NCBI RefSeq assembly: GCF_030538695.1
Contig: NZ_JAUNTN010000009.1
Span: 1-64,000, forward strand
DNA from: Paracoccus sp. (in: a-proteobacteria)
GTDB lineage: Bacteria > Pseudomonadota > Alphaproteobacteria > Rhodobacterales > Rhodobacteraceae
Direction: 5' to 3'
DNA length: 64,000 bases
Each line of letters begins with the position of its first letter. Position 1 is the first letter of the stretch. Shown in pieces: positions 45,438 through 54,055 of this stretch. The position numbers and the translations under genes were made by a program. The notes under the pieces were generated by a model. The model worked only from the letters and a program-made list of their open reading frames with translations, did no database searches and was not told the origin of the DNA.

Positions 45438-46202
45438 TCAGTTAATCAATGTCGGCTTGGTGATCGGGGTCGCATTGGCGGGCATCAGGCCCAACCTGCG
45501 GGCAACCTCGGTATAGGCATCGGTCAGGTTGCCAAGGTCGCGGCGGAACACGTCCTTATCCAGCTTTTGCCCGGTTTTCACATCCCACAGGCGGCAGGAA
45601 TCGGGGCTGATCTCATCGGCCACGATCAGGCGCATGAAGTCATTATCCCACACCCGGCCAATCTCGATCTTAAAATCGATCAGCTTGATCCCCACGGCAT
45701 AGAACACGCCCGACAGGAAATCATTGACCCGCAGTGCAAGGCTTACGATGTCGTCCAGATCCTGCTGTGCGGCCCAGCCAAACGCGATGATATATTCCTC
45801 GGACACGAACGGATCGCCCAATTCGTCGTTCTTGAAGGAGTATTCAACGATCGGGCGCGGCAGCGGAGTGCCTTCCTCGATGCCCAGCCGCTTGGCGATG
45901 GAGCCAGCGGCAAAGTTGCGCACGATGACCTCAAGCGGGATAATCTCGACCTGACGGATCAACTGCTCACGCATGTTGATGCGGCGGATAAAGTGGTTCG
46001 GCACGCCGATATTGGTCAGCCCTTGCATGAAGAACTCGGACAGGCGGTTGTTCAGCACGCCCTTGCCCTCAATCACGGCCTTTTTCTGTGCGTTGAAAGC
46101 GGTGGCGTCGTCCTTGAAATACTGGACCAGCGTTCCCGGCTCGGGGCCTTCATAAAGGATCTTTGCCTTGCCTTCGTAGATTTTCTTGCGCCGTGCCGCC
46201 AT
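45438..46202 (-). CDS. purC: Phosphoribosylaminoimidazole-succinocarboxamide synthase
   Basis: ATP-dependent ligase joining CAIR and aspartate to SAICAR in purine synthesis. The 254-residue protein has [13 protein letters not shown] at the N terminus, [39 protein letters not shown] and [13 protein letters not shown] in the expected order. Length is normal. It is the first gene of a two-gene unit with purS. Confidence 0.97.
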   Translation of the reverse strand: MAARRKKIYEGKAKILYEGPEPGTLVQYFKDDATAFNAQKKAVIEGKGVLNNRLSEFFMQGLTNIGVPNHFIRRINMREQLIRQVEIIPLEVIVRNFAAGSIAKRLGIEEGTPLPRPIVEYSFKNDELGDPFVSEEYIIAFGWAAQQDLDDIVSLALRVNDFLSGVFYAVGIKLIDFKIEIGRVWDNDFMRLIVADEISPDSCRLWDVKTGQKLDKDVFRRDLGNLTDAYTEVARRLGLMPANATPITKPTLIN

Positions 46203-46363
46203 GGCTGCCCCTCGCTTTGCCGGTCAAATCCCTGTTTCTCTGGCTATAAGCCACGGCGCGGGCTGCGGCAATGGGGTGGCGGCGGGTTGGCCTTGATGTT
46301 CCGGCTTGCGATGGTGCGCCCGGATCGGGCATACCCATGACAACCCACCATGAGGAGGCACCC

Positions 46364-46678
46364 ATGACCACATTCGACGACCGCGAAAAGGGCTATGAAT
46401 CCAAGTTCGCCCATGATGAGACCCTGCGCTTCAAGGCCGAGGCACGCCGCAACCGCCTGCTGGGCGAATGGGCCGCCGGTATTCTGGGCAAAAGCGGCGA
46501 TGCCGCCCGCGAATATGCGATGAGCGTGGTGGCATCCGACATGGAAGAGCCGGGCGAAGAAGATGTGTTCCGCAAGGTTTCCGCCGATCTGCAAGGCAAG
46601 GCCGATGAGGCGATGATCCGCGCCAAGATGGCTGAACTGCTGGGCGTGGCCCGCCAGCAAGTCGCTGAAGAAGCCTGA
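46364..46678 (+). CDS. F1Fo-ATPase inhibitor subunit zeta (DUF1476)
   Basis: A 104-residue helical protein matching the alphaproteobacterial zeta subunit first described in Paracoccus denitrificans, which blocks ATP hydrolysis by F1 by inserting its N-terminal part between catalytic subunits. The diagnostic N terminus MTTFDDREKGYESKFAHDE is followed by RRNRLLGEWAAGILG. GAGGAGG at ideal spacing supports the ATG at 46364. The gene is monocistronic, divergent from purC and convergent with the MATE gene. A 3-base change in name (atpZ) is not used here because usage varies. Confidence 0.92.
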   Translation: MTTFDDREKGYESKFAHDETLRFKAEARRNRLLGEWAAGILGKSGDAAREYAMSVVASDMEEPGEEDVFRKVSADLQGKADEAMIRAKMAELLGVARQQVAEEA

Positions 46679-46698
46679 GGCTTTCTTTACCGCAAGAA

Positions 46699-48000
46699 TC
46701 AGGCCGGGGCGGCTGCTGCCTCGGCCTTTTTGTAATGCGGCCACATGGTCAGCCCCCGTGCCGCGTTCAGCACCACCAGCGCTGCCCAAAGGCCGTGATT
46801 GCCCCAAATCGGCAGAAAAATCACCAGCGCCATCACATAAAGCGCGGCGGAAATCGTCATGGTCTGGCGCATTTCCCGGGTCAGCGTGGCACCGATAAAA
46901 ATACCGTCGAACATATAGCTGGCGACACTGACCAGGGGCAGCACCACCAGCCATGGCAGGTAATGACGCGATTCGGCCCGGACCTCGGGCGCGGTGGTCA
47001 GCGCGTCGATGATCGTGCCGCCCGCGAGCGCAAAAACCAGCGCCATCAGCACCGCCCCCGCGACGCCCCATTGCGCGGTCAACCGCGATGCCTGACGCAC
47101 CTGCCCCGGCCGGCCTGCGCCAATCGCTTGCCCGACCAGCGATTCGGCGGCAAAGGCAAAGCCGTCCAGCGCATAGGCAGCAATGGTCAGAAATTGCAGC
47201 AAGACCTGATTGGCCGCCAATGTCACATCGCCCTGCCCCGCCGCCAGAAACAGAAAGCTGGTAAAGCTGGCTTGCAGCAGCACCGAGCGGATCAGGATAT
47301 TCCCGTTCACGCTGGACAGGCGGCGCAGTTCGGGCGCGGACCACAGCGGCTGACCCAGCGCCGCGCGGATGGTGTCACGGGCCAGATACAGGCCAAAGCC
47401 TGCGCCAAGATATTCCGCCATCAGGCTGGCGGCGGCCACGCCTTGCACGCCCCAGCCAAGCCCCAGAACGAACCATAAATCCAGCGCGATATTGGTGCCG
47501 TTCATCAGCAATTGCAGAGCAAGGACGGCGCGGGTCCGTTCGGTCGCAATCATCCAGCCGGTCAGCGCAAAGACCGCAATTGCCGCCGGTGCGCCCCAGA
47601 TACGAATGGCCAGATAATCACGCGCTAGCGCCTCGACCTGCGCACTGGCCGGAGCGAGACGAAAGGCAGCCCAAAACAGCGGCGCTTGCAGCAGGATGAA
47701 CAGCAGCCCCGCGCCGCCCGCAATCGCCAGCGCCCGCAGCAAATGCGCCCCCGCCGCCGTGCGGTCGCCCGCACCATGCGCCTGCGCCACCAGCCCGGTC
47801 GTTCCCATGCGCAGAAAGCCAAAAATCCAATAGGCCGAGGCCAGAATCACCGCGCCAATCCCCACCGCACCAATCGGCGCGGGCTGACCAAGCTGGCCGA
47901 TCACCCCGGTATCGACCAGCCCCAGCAGCGGCACGGTAATGTTCGACAGCACAATCGGCAGCGCAATCGCCAGTACCCGGCGATTGGTCAGCACACCCAT
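46699..48000 (-). CDS. MATE family efflux transporter
   Basis: A 433-residue inner-membrane protein with 12 helices of the multidrug and toxin extrusion family, using a Na+ or H+ gradient. The opening VLAIALPIVLSNITVPLLGLVDTGVIGQLG is the family hallmark, repeated as a weaker second-half copy starting near SVNGNILIRSVLLQASF. It belongs to the DinF-like branch. Two thioesterase genes lie upstream on the same strand (12 bases away), so it may be cotranscribed with them. Confidence 0.92.
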   Translation of the reverse strand: MGVLTNRRVLAIALPIVLSNITVPLLGLVDTGVIGQLGQPAPIGAVGIGAVILASAYWIFGFLRMGTTGLVAQAHGAGDRTAAGAHLLRALAIAGGAGLLFILLQAPLFWAAFRLAPASAQVEALARDYLAIRIWGAPAAIAVFALTGWMIATERTRAVLALQLLMNGTNIALDLWFVLGLGWGVQGVAAASLMAEYLGAGFGLYLARDTIRAALGQPLWSAPELRRLSSVNGNILIRSVLLQASFTSFLFLAAGQGDVTLAANQVLLQFLTIAAYALDGFAFAAESLVGQAIGAGRPGQVRQASRLTAQWGVAGAVLMALVFALAGGTIIDALTTAPEVRAESRHYLPWLVVLPLVSVASYMFDGIFIGATLTREMRQTMTISAALYVMALVIFLPIWGNHGLWAALVVLNAARGLTMWPHYKKAEAAAAPA

Positions 48001-48012
48001 ATCAGCACCACC

Positions 48013-48528
48013 TCAGGCACCGGCTCCGCGGCTTTGCGGCATCAGGAAATGCCCGGTCGCCTGCGCGAACAGCCGGGCGCGGTTGTCCTGCCACGCCTCG
48101 ACCTGCACCGTGGCATAACGTCGCCCCGACCGCACCACCCGCGCCCGCGCATAGGCGTCCCGCGGCAGGCCCGAGCGCAGATAGTCGATGGTAAAGCTGA
48201 TTGTCTTGGGCAGGCGCGGCAGGCTGGCCGGATTGCCAAGTTCGGGCGTGACGCGCCCCGCCTCCAGATCATCCCACATTGCCGTCCAGGCCAGTTCGAT
48301 CACCGCCGTGGTTTCCAGAAAGGCCGCCGTCACCCCGCCATGGATCGCCGGCAGCACCGGGTTGCCGATCAGCTTGCCATCAAAGGGCAGGATGCCGGTC
48401 AGCTCATCGCCACGGCGTTCAAACTGGATCCCCAGCCAATTGGCATAGGGCATGGTACCGGCCAGCACCGCCAACGCCGAATCGCGGCGGCTTTTGACCT
48501 GCGCCAAAGGCTCGTTCCGATCCGCCAT
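48013..48528 (-). CDS. PaaI family thioesterase (hot-dog fold)
   Basis: A 171-residue acyl-CoA thioesterase-like protein. Hot-dog features are GNPVLPAIHGGVTAAFLETTAVIEL (substrate loop with conserved His-Gly-Gly) and IDYLRSGLPRDAYARARVVR. It is the second of two tandem, related thioesterases; the pair could act as a heteromer. Start codon: the ATG at 48528 overlaps the stop of the upstream thioesterase (TGATG); a GTG one codon earlier is also possible. Confidence 0.87.
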   Translation of the reverse strand: MADRNEPLAQVKSRRDSALAVLAGTMPYANWLGIQFERRGDELTGILPFDGKLIGNPVLPAIHGGVTAAFLETTAVIELAWTAMWDDLEAGRVTPELGNPASLPRLPKTISFTIDYLRSGLPRDAYARARVVRSGRRYATVQVEAWQDNRARLFAQATGHFLMPQSRGAGA

Positions 48529-48971
48529 CACGCCGCCCCCGTGGTAAAGGTGCCGGTTGCCGTCGCCACCGGACGGGTACCGTCCTCGTCATAGGCATGG
48601 GCGCGGACAAAGGCCACGGATCGCGTCAGATGGTAACATTCCGCCCGCGCAATGATCCGCTGTCCCGGCTTGGCCGCCCGCATATAGTCGATGCGCAGGT
48701 CAATGGTCGCCACCGGTCCCGGCACCTGTGGATGCCCCAGCACCGCCGCCCCGCAACAAGTATCCATCAGCGCCGAAACCGCGCCGCCATGGATCACCCC
48801 AGTCTGTGGATCACCCACCAGATCGGCCCGCCAAGGCATCGAGATTGATGCCGCGCCTTCGTCCACCTCCTCCAGATGCAGCCCCAGCGCGGTAGCATGA
48901 GGCAGCATGTCGATCAGGTTCCGGGCGATGATTCGGGCGCGCTCGGTCGGGTCGGCGGGCAGGTCGGTCAT
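48528..48971 (-). CDS. PaaI family thioesterase (hot-dog fold), second gene
   Basis: A 147-residue hot-dog thioesterase with VGDPQTGVIHGGAVSALMDTC (conserved HGG and the helix after it) and IDLRIDYMRAAKPGQRIIARAE. Likely hydrolyses aryl- or short acyl-CoA. The ATG at 48971 has AAGG upstream; 21 further in-frame codons upstream are less likely. It is divergent from the MerR gene at 49145; the 173-base gap between contains an ACCTTACG motif shared with the second MerR gene, so MerR control of these thioesterases is possible. Confidence 0.88.
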   Translation of the reverse strand: MTDLPADPTERARIIARNLIDMLPHATALGLHLEEVDEGAASISMPWRADLVGDPQTGVIHGGAVSALMDTCCGAAVLGHPQVPGPVATIDLRIDYMRAAKPGQRIIARAECYHLTRSVAFVRAHAYDEDGTRPVATATGTFTTGAA

Positions 48972-49047
48972 TGTGGGCCTTACAATAAAAACATCCGCCA
49001 ACTGTGCCGCAAGCTGCGAATACGGGCAAGTCACCTTACAACAGCTA

Positions 49048-49060
49048 ACCTTACGTCAAC
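49048..49060. promoter_or_regulatory. Candidate MerR-type operator, copy 1
   Basis: ACCTTACGTCAAC lies in the gap between the divergent thioesterase and MerR genes. A second ACCTTAC is at 49033. A near-identical motif (ACCTTCGCGTCAAC) occurs at 50209-50222 before the second MerR gene. Its GTCAA half resembles sites of MerR-type regulators of acyl-CoA catabolism. Confidence 0.35.
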
Positions 49061-49144
49061 CATAATGGCACTCAAGGGGTTGCACAGTCCCGCCCCGGTT
49101 GCGCATAATCCGGGCAATTTTTCACGACCCCAAGGGGGCAAGGC

Positions 49145-49531
49145 ATGACCGCCACCGATGAGCTGAGCTTCAAGGATATGTGTATGCGTTTCGACGTGAC
49201 GCCCCGGACCTTGCGCTATTATGAATATATCGAACTGCTCAGCCCCCGAAAGGAGGGGCGCTCGCGTTTTTATGGCCCGCGAGAGGTGGCACGGATGACG
49301 CTGATCCTGCGCGGCCGCCGGTTCGGCTTCAGCCTGGAGGAAATCCGGCAATGGCTGGAAATGTATGGCAATCAGGGCACGCTGGAACAATATCGTATCT
49401 GGGTTGAATATGCCGATCGGCAATTGCTGGCGCTGGACCAGCAGCGGCAGGAACTGGACGTGACCATCAACGACCTGCGCGAATTGCGCGATGAGACCGA
49501 GGTTCTGATTAACGACATGCTCAAGGGCTGA
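49145..49531 (+). CDS. MerR family transcriptional regulator 1
   Basis: A 128-residue regulator. The MerR winged helix begins [25 protein letters not shown] (about 10-34) and is followed by the second wing RSRFYGPREVARMTLILRGRRFGFSLEEI. The C-terminal helix (about 85-125) is a coiled coil for dimerisation. No cysteine pair for metal sensing, so the ligand is probably organic. It is about 45 percent like MerR 2 at 50285 by eye in the DNA-binding part. The TRIC channel gene follows after 3 bases. Confidence 0.9.
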   Translation: MTATDELSFKDMCMRFDVTPRTLRYYEYIELLSPRKEGRSRFYGPREVARMTLILRGRRFGFSLEEIRQWLEMYGNQGTLEQYRIWVEYADRQLLALDQQRQELDVTINDLRELRDETEVLINDMLKG

Positions 49532-49534
49532 GGC

Positions 49535-50176
49535 ATGGCCGCGCAACTGCTGCCGGTGCTGGATCACCTGTCGGTGCTGATTTTCGCCCTGACCGGGGCG
49601 CTGGTCGCCAGCCGGGCGCAGCTTGACCCGGTGGGGTTTGTGTTCTTTGCAGCGCTGACCGGCGTGGGCGGTGGCACGCTGCGCGATGTGGTGCTGGACC
49701 GTCCCGTTTTCTGGCTGGACCGGCCGGCCATCCTGCTGATCTGCGTGGCGGCGGCGGCACTGGTATTTTTCACCGCACATCTGCTGGAAAGCCGCTATCG
49801 GGCGCTGCTGTGGCTGGATGCGGCAGCGCTGGCGGTGGCCGTCCCGGCAGGGGTCGGCATTGCGCAGGACATGGGCGCGGGAACCGTAACGGTGATCGCC
49901 ATGGGGGTAATGACCGGCAGCTTTGGCGGGCTGATGCGTGATGTCGTCGCCAATGAGGTGCCGCTGATCCTGAAACAGGGTGAGCTGTATATCACCGCCG
50001 CCTTTGGCGGGGCTATTGCCGCCGAAACCGCGCTGGCCCTGACCGGCGACCGCGCCATCGGCCTGCTGCTTTGCGCCGCCGTGGTGTTGGTGCTGCGGGC
50101 GGGCAGCCTGCAATGGGGCTGGCGCCTGCCGGTCTATCGCCCGCGCCCGCCAAAGGTCGGACCACCACGGCACTGA
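49535..50176 (+). CDS. TRIC/YadS (UPF0126) family membrane channel
   Basis: A 213-residue protein with seven membrane helices and an internal duplication, of the bacterial trimeric intracellular cation channel-like family. Both copies of the signature are present: TGVGGGTLRDVVLDRPVFWL in the first and GSFGGLMRDVVANEVPLIL in the second. Bacterial relatives form trimeric K+-permeable channels; YadS is implicated in glycine uptake in E. coli. It is translationally linked to MerR 1 (3-base gap), so it may be its target. Confidence 0.87.
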   Translation: MAAQLLPVLDHLSVLIFALTGALVASRAQLDPVGFVFFAALTGVGGGTLRDVVLDRPVFWLDRPAILLICVAAAALVFFTAHLLESRYRALLWLDAAALAVAVPAGVGIAQDMGAGTVTVIAMGVMTGSFGGLMRDVVANEVPLILKQGELYITAAFGGAIAAETALALTGDRAIGLLLCAAVVLVLRAGSLQWGWRLPVYRPRPPKVGPPRH

Positions 50177-50208
50177 CACGCCCGTATTGTGACGCTGCGT
50201 TCCCGTTT

Positions 50209-50222
50209 ACCTTCGCGTCAAC
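50209..50222. promoter_or_regulatory. Candidate MerR-type operator, copy 2
   Basis: ACCTTCGCGTCAAC lies 63 bases upstream of the MerR 2 start codon. TGACGC at 50190-50195 and GCGTCA at 50215-50220 form an inverted repeat with a 19-base gap, a spacing compatible with a MerR-type promoter. It shares ACCTT and CGTCAAC with the motif at 49048. Confidence 0.4.
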
Positions 50223-50284
50223 TTCCCTCTGGCCATCGCCCGGATCAGGCGGCTAACCTGATTTGGCGAAAAAGGAGGTCGCGC

Positions 50285-50767
50285 ATGGATCAGATCGCCC
50301 CGACGGACCATATCACCCCGGACGACCAGTCCCGGCTGACCATCCGCGAAATGTGCGCCCTGTTCGATGTGACCCCGCGCACGCTGCGCTTTTACGAGGC
50401 CCGCGCGCTGATCTTTCCCGAACGCCGCGGCCAGCACCGCCTCTATGACCGCCGCGACCGCGCCCGGCTGACGCTGATCCTGCGTGGCAAACGCTTTGGC
50501 TTCAGCCTTGAAGACATCCGGCAGCTGCTGGAACTCTATGACCCGACCGGCAGCAACCGTCCGCAGTTGGAAGCAACGCTGAACGCCAGCCGCGCCCGGC
50601 TTGCCGATATGGAACAGCAACAAACCGAACTGGCCACCGCCATAGATGAACTGCGCCAACGTATCGCGCAGGCCGAAGCGGCCCTGGCCCAACCAAACTT
50701 TAATCCCCGGAGGAACCATGACCAGCTACACGCCCCCCACCCGCGACATGCAATTCCTGCTGCATGA
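50285..50767 (+). CDS. MerR family transcriptional regulator 2 (beta-oxidation locus)
   Basis: A 160-residue MerR regulator: DNA-binding part [25 protein letters not shown], wing [29 protein letters not shown], and a coiled coil at about 95-140. No metal-site cysteines. An AAAAAGGAGG site precedes the ATG. It lies directly before the acyl-CoA dehydrogenase gene and overlaps its start by 50 bases, which suggests it controls that operon; MerR-type regulators (for example LiuR) of acyl-CoA catabolism are known in proteobacteria. The last 16-17 residues, encoded within the overlap, are unlike the rest and may be non-functional. Confidence 0.9.
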   Translation: MDQIAPTDHITPDDQSRLTIREMCALFDVTPRTLRFYEARALIFPERRGQHRLYDRRDRARLTLILRGKRFGFSLEDIRQLLELYDPTGSNRPQLEATLNASRARLADMEQQQTELATAIDELRQRIAQAEAALAQPNFNPRRNHDQLHAPHPRHAIPAA

Positions 50768-52478
50768 GGTTCTGAAAATCTCGGAATCCGGCCTGCCCGG
50801 CCATGAGGATCTGGACCCTGACATGACCGAGGCGGTTCTGGAAGCCGCCGGCAAACTGGCCTCCGAGGTGCTGGAACCGCTGAACCGCGTCGGCGATCAG
50901 CAGGGCTGCCGGCTGGAAAACGGTGTGGTCTATACGCCCGAAGGGTTCAAAGCCGCTTTTGAGGCGATGAAAGAAGGCGGCTGGACCGCGCTGGATTGCG
51001 ACCCGGAATATGGCGGTCAGGGGATGCCCTATACCATCGGGCTGGCCACCGGCGAAATGTTCGTCTCTGCCAACATGGCCTTTAATATGTATCAGGGCCT
51101 GACCCATGGTGCCTATTCTGCCATCCACGCCCATGGCACGGATGAGCAAAAGGCGATGTATCTGCCGAAAATGGTCGCCTGCGACTGGACCGGCACCATG
51201 AACCTGACCGAGCCGCATTGCGGCACCGACCTCGGGATGCTGCGCACCAAGGCCGAACCGCAGGATGACGGCAGCTATCTGATTACCGGGCAGAAAATCT
51301 TCATTTCGGCCGGCGATCACGACCTGTCGGAAAACGTCATCCATCTGGTGCTGGCCAAGGTGCCCGGCGGCGGCGAAGGCACCAGGGGCATTTCCCTGTT
51401 CATCGTCCCCAAGTTTCTGGTCAATGACGATGGCAGCATCGGCACCCGCAATGGCGTCTCAGTCGGCAATCTCGAAGAAAAGATGGGGATTCACGGCAAC
51501 GCCACCTGCGTGATGAACTTTGACGCTGCGAAAGGCTGGCTGCTTGGCGATCTGCACAAGGGGATGCGCGCCATGTTCACCATGATGAACGAAGCGCGCA
51601 TGGGCGTCGGCCTGCAAGGCTATGCCGTGGGCGAAGTTGCCTATCAGAACGCCGTGGCCTATGCCCGCGACCGTTTGCAAGGCCGCGCCGTGACCGGGAC
51701 CGAAAACCCCTCTGGCCCCGCCGACCCGATCATCGTGCATCCTGATGTGCGCCGGAACCTGATGGATCAAAAGGCATTTCTGGAAGGCGCCCGCGCCCTG
51801 TCCTTCTGGGGGGCGCATATGATCGACAAGGCCCATAACGGCGATGCCGCTGCCGAAGGCATGATCTCGCTGCTGACCCCGGTCATCAAGGGCTTCCTGA
51901 CCGACAAGGGCTTCGACACGGCGGTTGCCGCACAGCAGGTCTATGGCGGTCACGGCTATATCGAGGAACAGGGCATGTCCCAGTTCGTCCGCGATGCCCG
52001 CATCACCATGATCTATGAAGGCGCAAACGGCGTACAGGCGCTGGACCTTGTGGGCCGCAAACTGGCAGCCGACGGTGGCAAGCATGTCATGGCGTTTTTC
52101 GAGATGGTGAAAACCTTCATCAAGGAAAACGAAGGGGATGCGGCCCTGAAAGCCGATTTCCTTGATCCGCTGAAAGCCGCATCCAAGGATTTGCAGGCAG
52201 CAGGCATGTTCTTCATGGAAAACGGCATGAAGAACCCCAATGCCGCGCTGGCCGGGTCGTATGATTTCATGCATCTGTTCGGCCATGTCACCCTTGGCCT
52301 GATGTGGGCGCAAATGGCCAAGGCCGCACTGGCTGGCGGCGTGGGTGATTTCTACGCCACCAAACTGGCCACCGGGCGCTATTACATGAAGCGTCTGCTG
52401 CCCGTGACCGCCACCCATCTGGCCCGTATCCAGTCCGGTGCCGATCCGGTCATGGCACTGGCTGCGGATCAGTTCTGA
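50718..52478 (+). CDS. Acyl-CoA dehydrogenase (long C-terminal-extension type)
   Basis: FAD enzyme for the first step of beta-oxidation. The 586-residue protein has the ACAD N-terminal, middle and C-terminal domains plus an extra C-terminal dimerisation region of about 120 residues found in this subgroup. Visible features are [20 protein letters not shown] (substrate/FAD loop), [16 protein letters not shown], and [24 protein letters not shown] with the catalytic Glu in the YEGANG segment. AGGAACC precedes the ATG. Followed by thiolase and the bifunctional hydratase/dehydrogenase genes. Confidence 0.93.
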   Translation: MTSYTPPTRDMQFLLHEVLKISESGLPGHEDLDPDMTEAVLEAAGKLASEVLEPLNRVGDQQGCRLENGVVYTPEGFKAAFEAMKEGGWTALDCDPEYGGQGMPYTIGLATGEMFVSANMAFNMYQGLTHGAYSAIHAHGTDEQKAMYLPKMVACDWTGTMNLTEPHCGTDLGMLRTKAEPQDDGSYLITGQKIFISAGDHDLSENVIHLVLAKVPGGGEGTRGISLFIVPKFLVNDDGSIGTRNGVSVGNLEEKMGIHGNATCVMNFDAAKGWLLGDLHKGMRAMFTMMNEARMGVGLQGYAVGEVAYQNAVAYARDRLQGRAVTGTENPSGPADPIIVHPDVRRNLMDQKAFLEGARALSFWGAHMIDKAHNGDAAAEGMISLLTPVIKGFLTDKGFDTAVAAQQVYGGHGYIEEQGMSQFVRDARITMIYEGANGVQALDLVGRKLAADGGKHVMAFFEMVKTFIKENEGDAALKADFLDPLKAASKDLQAAGMFFMENGMKNPNAALAGSYDFMHLFGHVTLGLMWAQMAKAALAGGVGDFYATKLATGRYYMKRLLPVTATHLARIQSGADPVMALAADQF

Positions 52479-52520
52479 TGCAACGCCGCGCCCGATTCCG
52501 AACGACCGGGTACCTGTCCC

Positions 52521-52560
52521 GCGCCGGAGCCTCCGGCGGGGATATTTGAATGAAGAAGAA
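52521..52560 (-). repeat. TTCTTC-type core element (minus) with hairpin
   Basis: Core on the minus strand at 52540-52560, followed in that direction by a hairpin at 52522-52538 (CGCCGGAG pairs with CTCCGGCG). It lies about 45 bases after the acyl-CoA dehydrogenase stop codon. Confidence 0.7.
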
Positions 52561-52701
52561 GGGGCGGCCCCGGCCTGCACACGGCCATCGGCATCAATGG
52601 TGCAAACCGGGGCTTTCTCCTTCAGCGGTCATCGGCTTCCCAGCCTGCACCGCAGGTCCGCTTATAGGGCCAAAGGGTTGAAGAAGGGTTAACGCAGGCC
52701 C

Positions 52702-52752
52702 TTCTTCTTCAGAAAAATATCCCGCGGGGGTCCGGGGGCGCGAAGCCCCCGG
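52702..52752 (+). repeat. TTCTTC-type core element with hairpin
   Basis: Core at 52702-52722 followed by a perfect 8-bp GC stem at 52732-52752 (CCGGGGGC, loop GCGAA, GCCCCCGG). It lies in the gap before the thiolase gene. With the minus-strand element at 52521 it makes the gap largely repeat-derived. Confidence 0.8.
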
Positions 52753-52832
52753 TGCGCTGGCACCACCCGCGCGGGACCAGAAACGGACGGCCCGGCAGGC
52801 TTTCACAAACCGGGCAGGCTCAAGGAGGAAAC

Positions 52833-54044
52833 ATGACTGAAGCCTATATCTATGACGCCGCCCGCACCCCGCGCGGCAAGGGCCGCCCGGATGGCAGCCT
52901 GCATGAAGTCACCTCGCTGGCTTTGTCGGCGCGGCTTTTGAACGCCGTCAAGGAACGCAACGGTCTGGAAGGCCATGCGGTCGAGGATGTGATCTGGGGC
53001 AATGTGACCCAAGTTATGGAACAGGGCGGCTGCCTGGCCCGCTCGGCGGTGCTGGCATCCGATCTGGACGAGTCGATTCCCGGCCTCTCGATCAACCGCT
53101 TCTGCGCCAGCGGCATGGAAGCGGTGAACCTTGCCGCCAACCAGGTCAAGGGCGGCGCCGGTCAGGCCTATATCGCCGGCGGCGTGGAAATGATGGGCCG
53201 CGTGGCCATGGGCAGCGACGGCGCGGCGATTGCCGTTGATCCCTCGCTGGCGATGAACAGCTACTTCGTGCCGCAGGGCATCAGCGCCGACATCATCGCC
53301 ACCGAATACGGTTTTACCCGCGAACAGGCCGATGCGCTGGCCGTCGAATCGCAGCGCCGCGCGGCCGAGGCATGGGCGGATAATCGTTTCGCCAAATCCA
53401 TCGTTCCGGTTCTAGACCAGAACGGTTTGGTCATTCTGGACCGTGACGAATACATGCGCCCCGGCACCACTGCCGAGGATCTGGCCAAGCTGAAAGCCAG
53501 CTTTGCCGAGATGGGCGAGGTCATGCCCGGCTTTGATAAAATCGCCATGATGAAATACCCGCATCTGTCGAAAATCAACCACATCCACCATGCCGGCAAC
53601 AGCTCGGGCATCGTGGACGGGGCCGCCGCCGTGCTGATCGGCAATGCCGAGTTCGGCAAGGCTTACGGCCTCAAACCCCGCGCCCGCATCCGCGCCACGG
53701 CCAAGATCGGCACCGACCCCACGATCATGCTGACCGGCCCGGTGCCCGTCACCGAGAAAATCCTGCGCGACAGCGGCATATCGATCAGCGACATTGACCT
53801 GTTCGAGGTCAACGAAGCCTTTGCCTCGGTCGTGCTGCGCTTCATGCAGGCGTTTGACGTGTCGCCTGACAAGGTCAACGTCAATGGCGGCGCCATGGCC
53901 ATGGGCCATCCGCTTGGCGCAACCGGCGCCATCATCATTGGCACCCTGCTGGACGAGCTTGAACGGCGCGACCTGTCCACCGGGCTGGCGACACTTTGCA
54001 TCGCGTCCGGTATGGGCGCGGCCACCATCATCGAGCGCGTCTGA
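52833..54044 (+). CDS. fadA: Acetyl-CoA C-acyltransferase (3-ketoacyl-CoA thiolase)
   Basis: Cleaves 3-ketoacyl-CoA to acetyl-CoA and a shortened acyl-CoA in the last step of beta-oxidation. The 403-residue thiolase has the acylated Cys91 (INRFCASGMEAVN), the NEAFA motif, GGAMAMGHPLGATGA with the catalytic His, and the second Cys in CIASGMGAATI. AAGGAGG at ideal spacing. Lies 11 bases before the hydratase/dehydrogenase gene; the two should form one FadBA-type complex. By sequence it could also be called FadI. Confidence 0.93.
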   Translation: MTEAYIYDAARTPRGKGRPDGSLHEVTSLALSARLLNAVKERNGLEGHAVEDVIWGNVTQVMEQGGCLARSAVLASDLDESIPGLSINRFCASGMEAVNLAANQVKGGAGQAYIAGGVEMMGRVAMGSDGAAIAVDPSLAMNSYFVPQGISADIIATEYGFTREQADALAVESQRRAAEAWADNRFAKSIVPVLDQNGLVILDRDEYMRPGTTAEDLAKLKASFAEMGEVMPGFDKIAMMKYPHLSKINHIHHAGNSSGIVDGAAAVLIGNAEFGKAYGLKPRARIRATAKIGTDPTIMLTGPVPVTEKILRDSGISISDIDLFEVNEAFASVVLRFMQAFDVSPDKVNVNGGAMAMGHPLGATGAIIIGTLLDELERRDLSTGLATLCIASGMGAATIIERV

Positions 54045-54055
54045 GGGAGGGAAAC

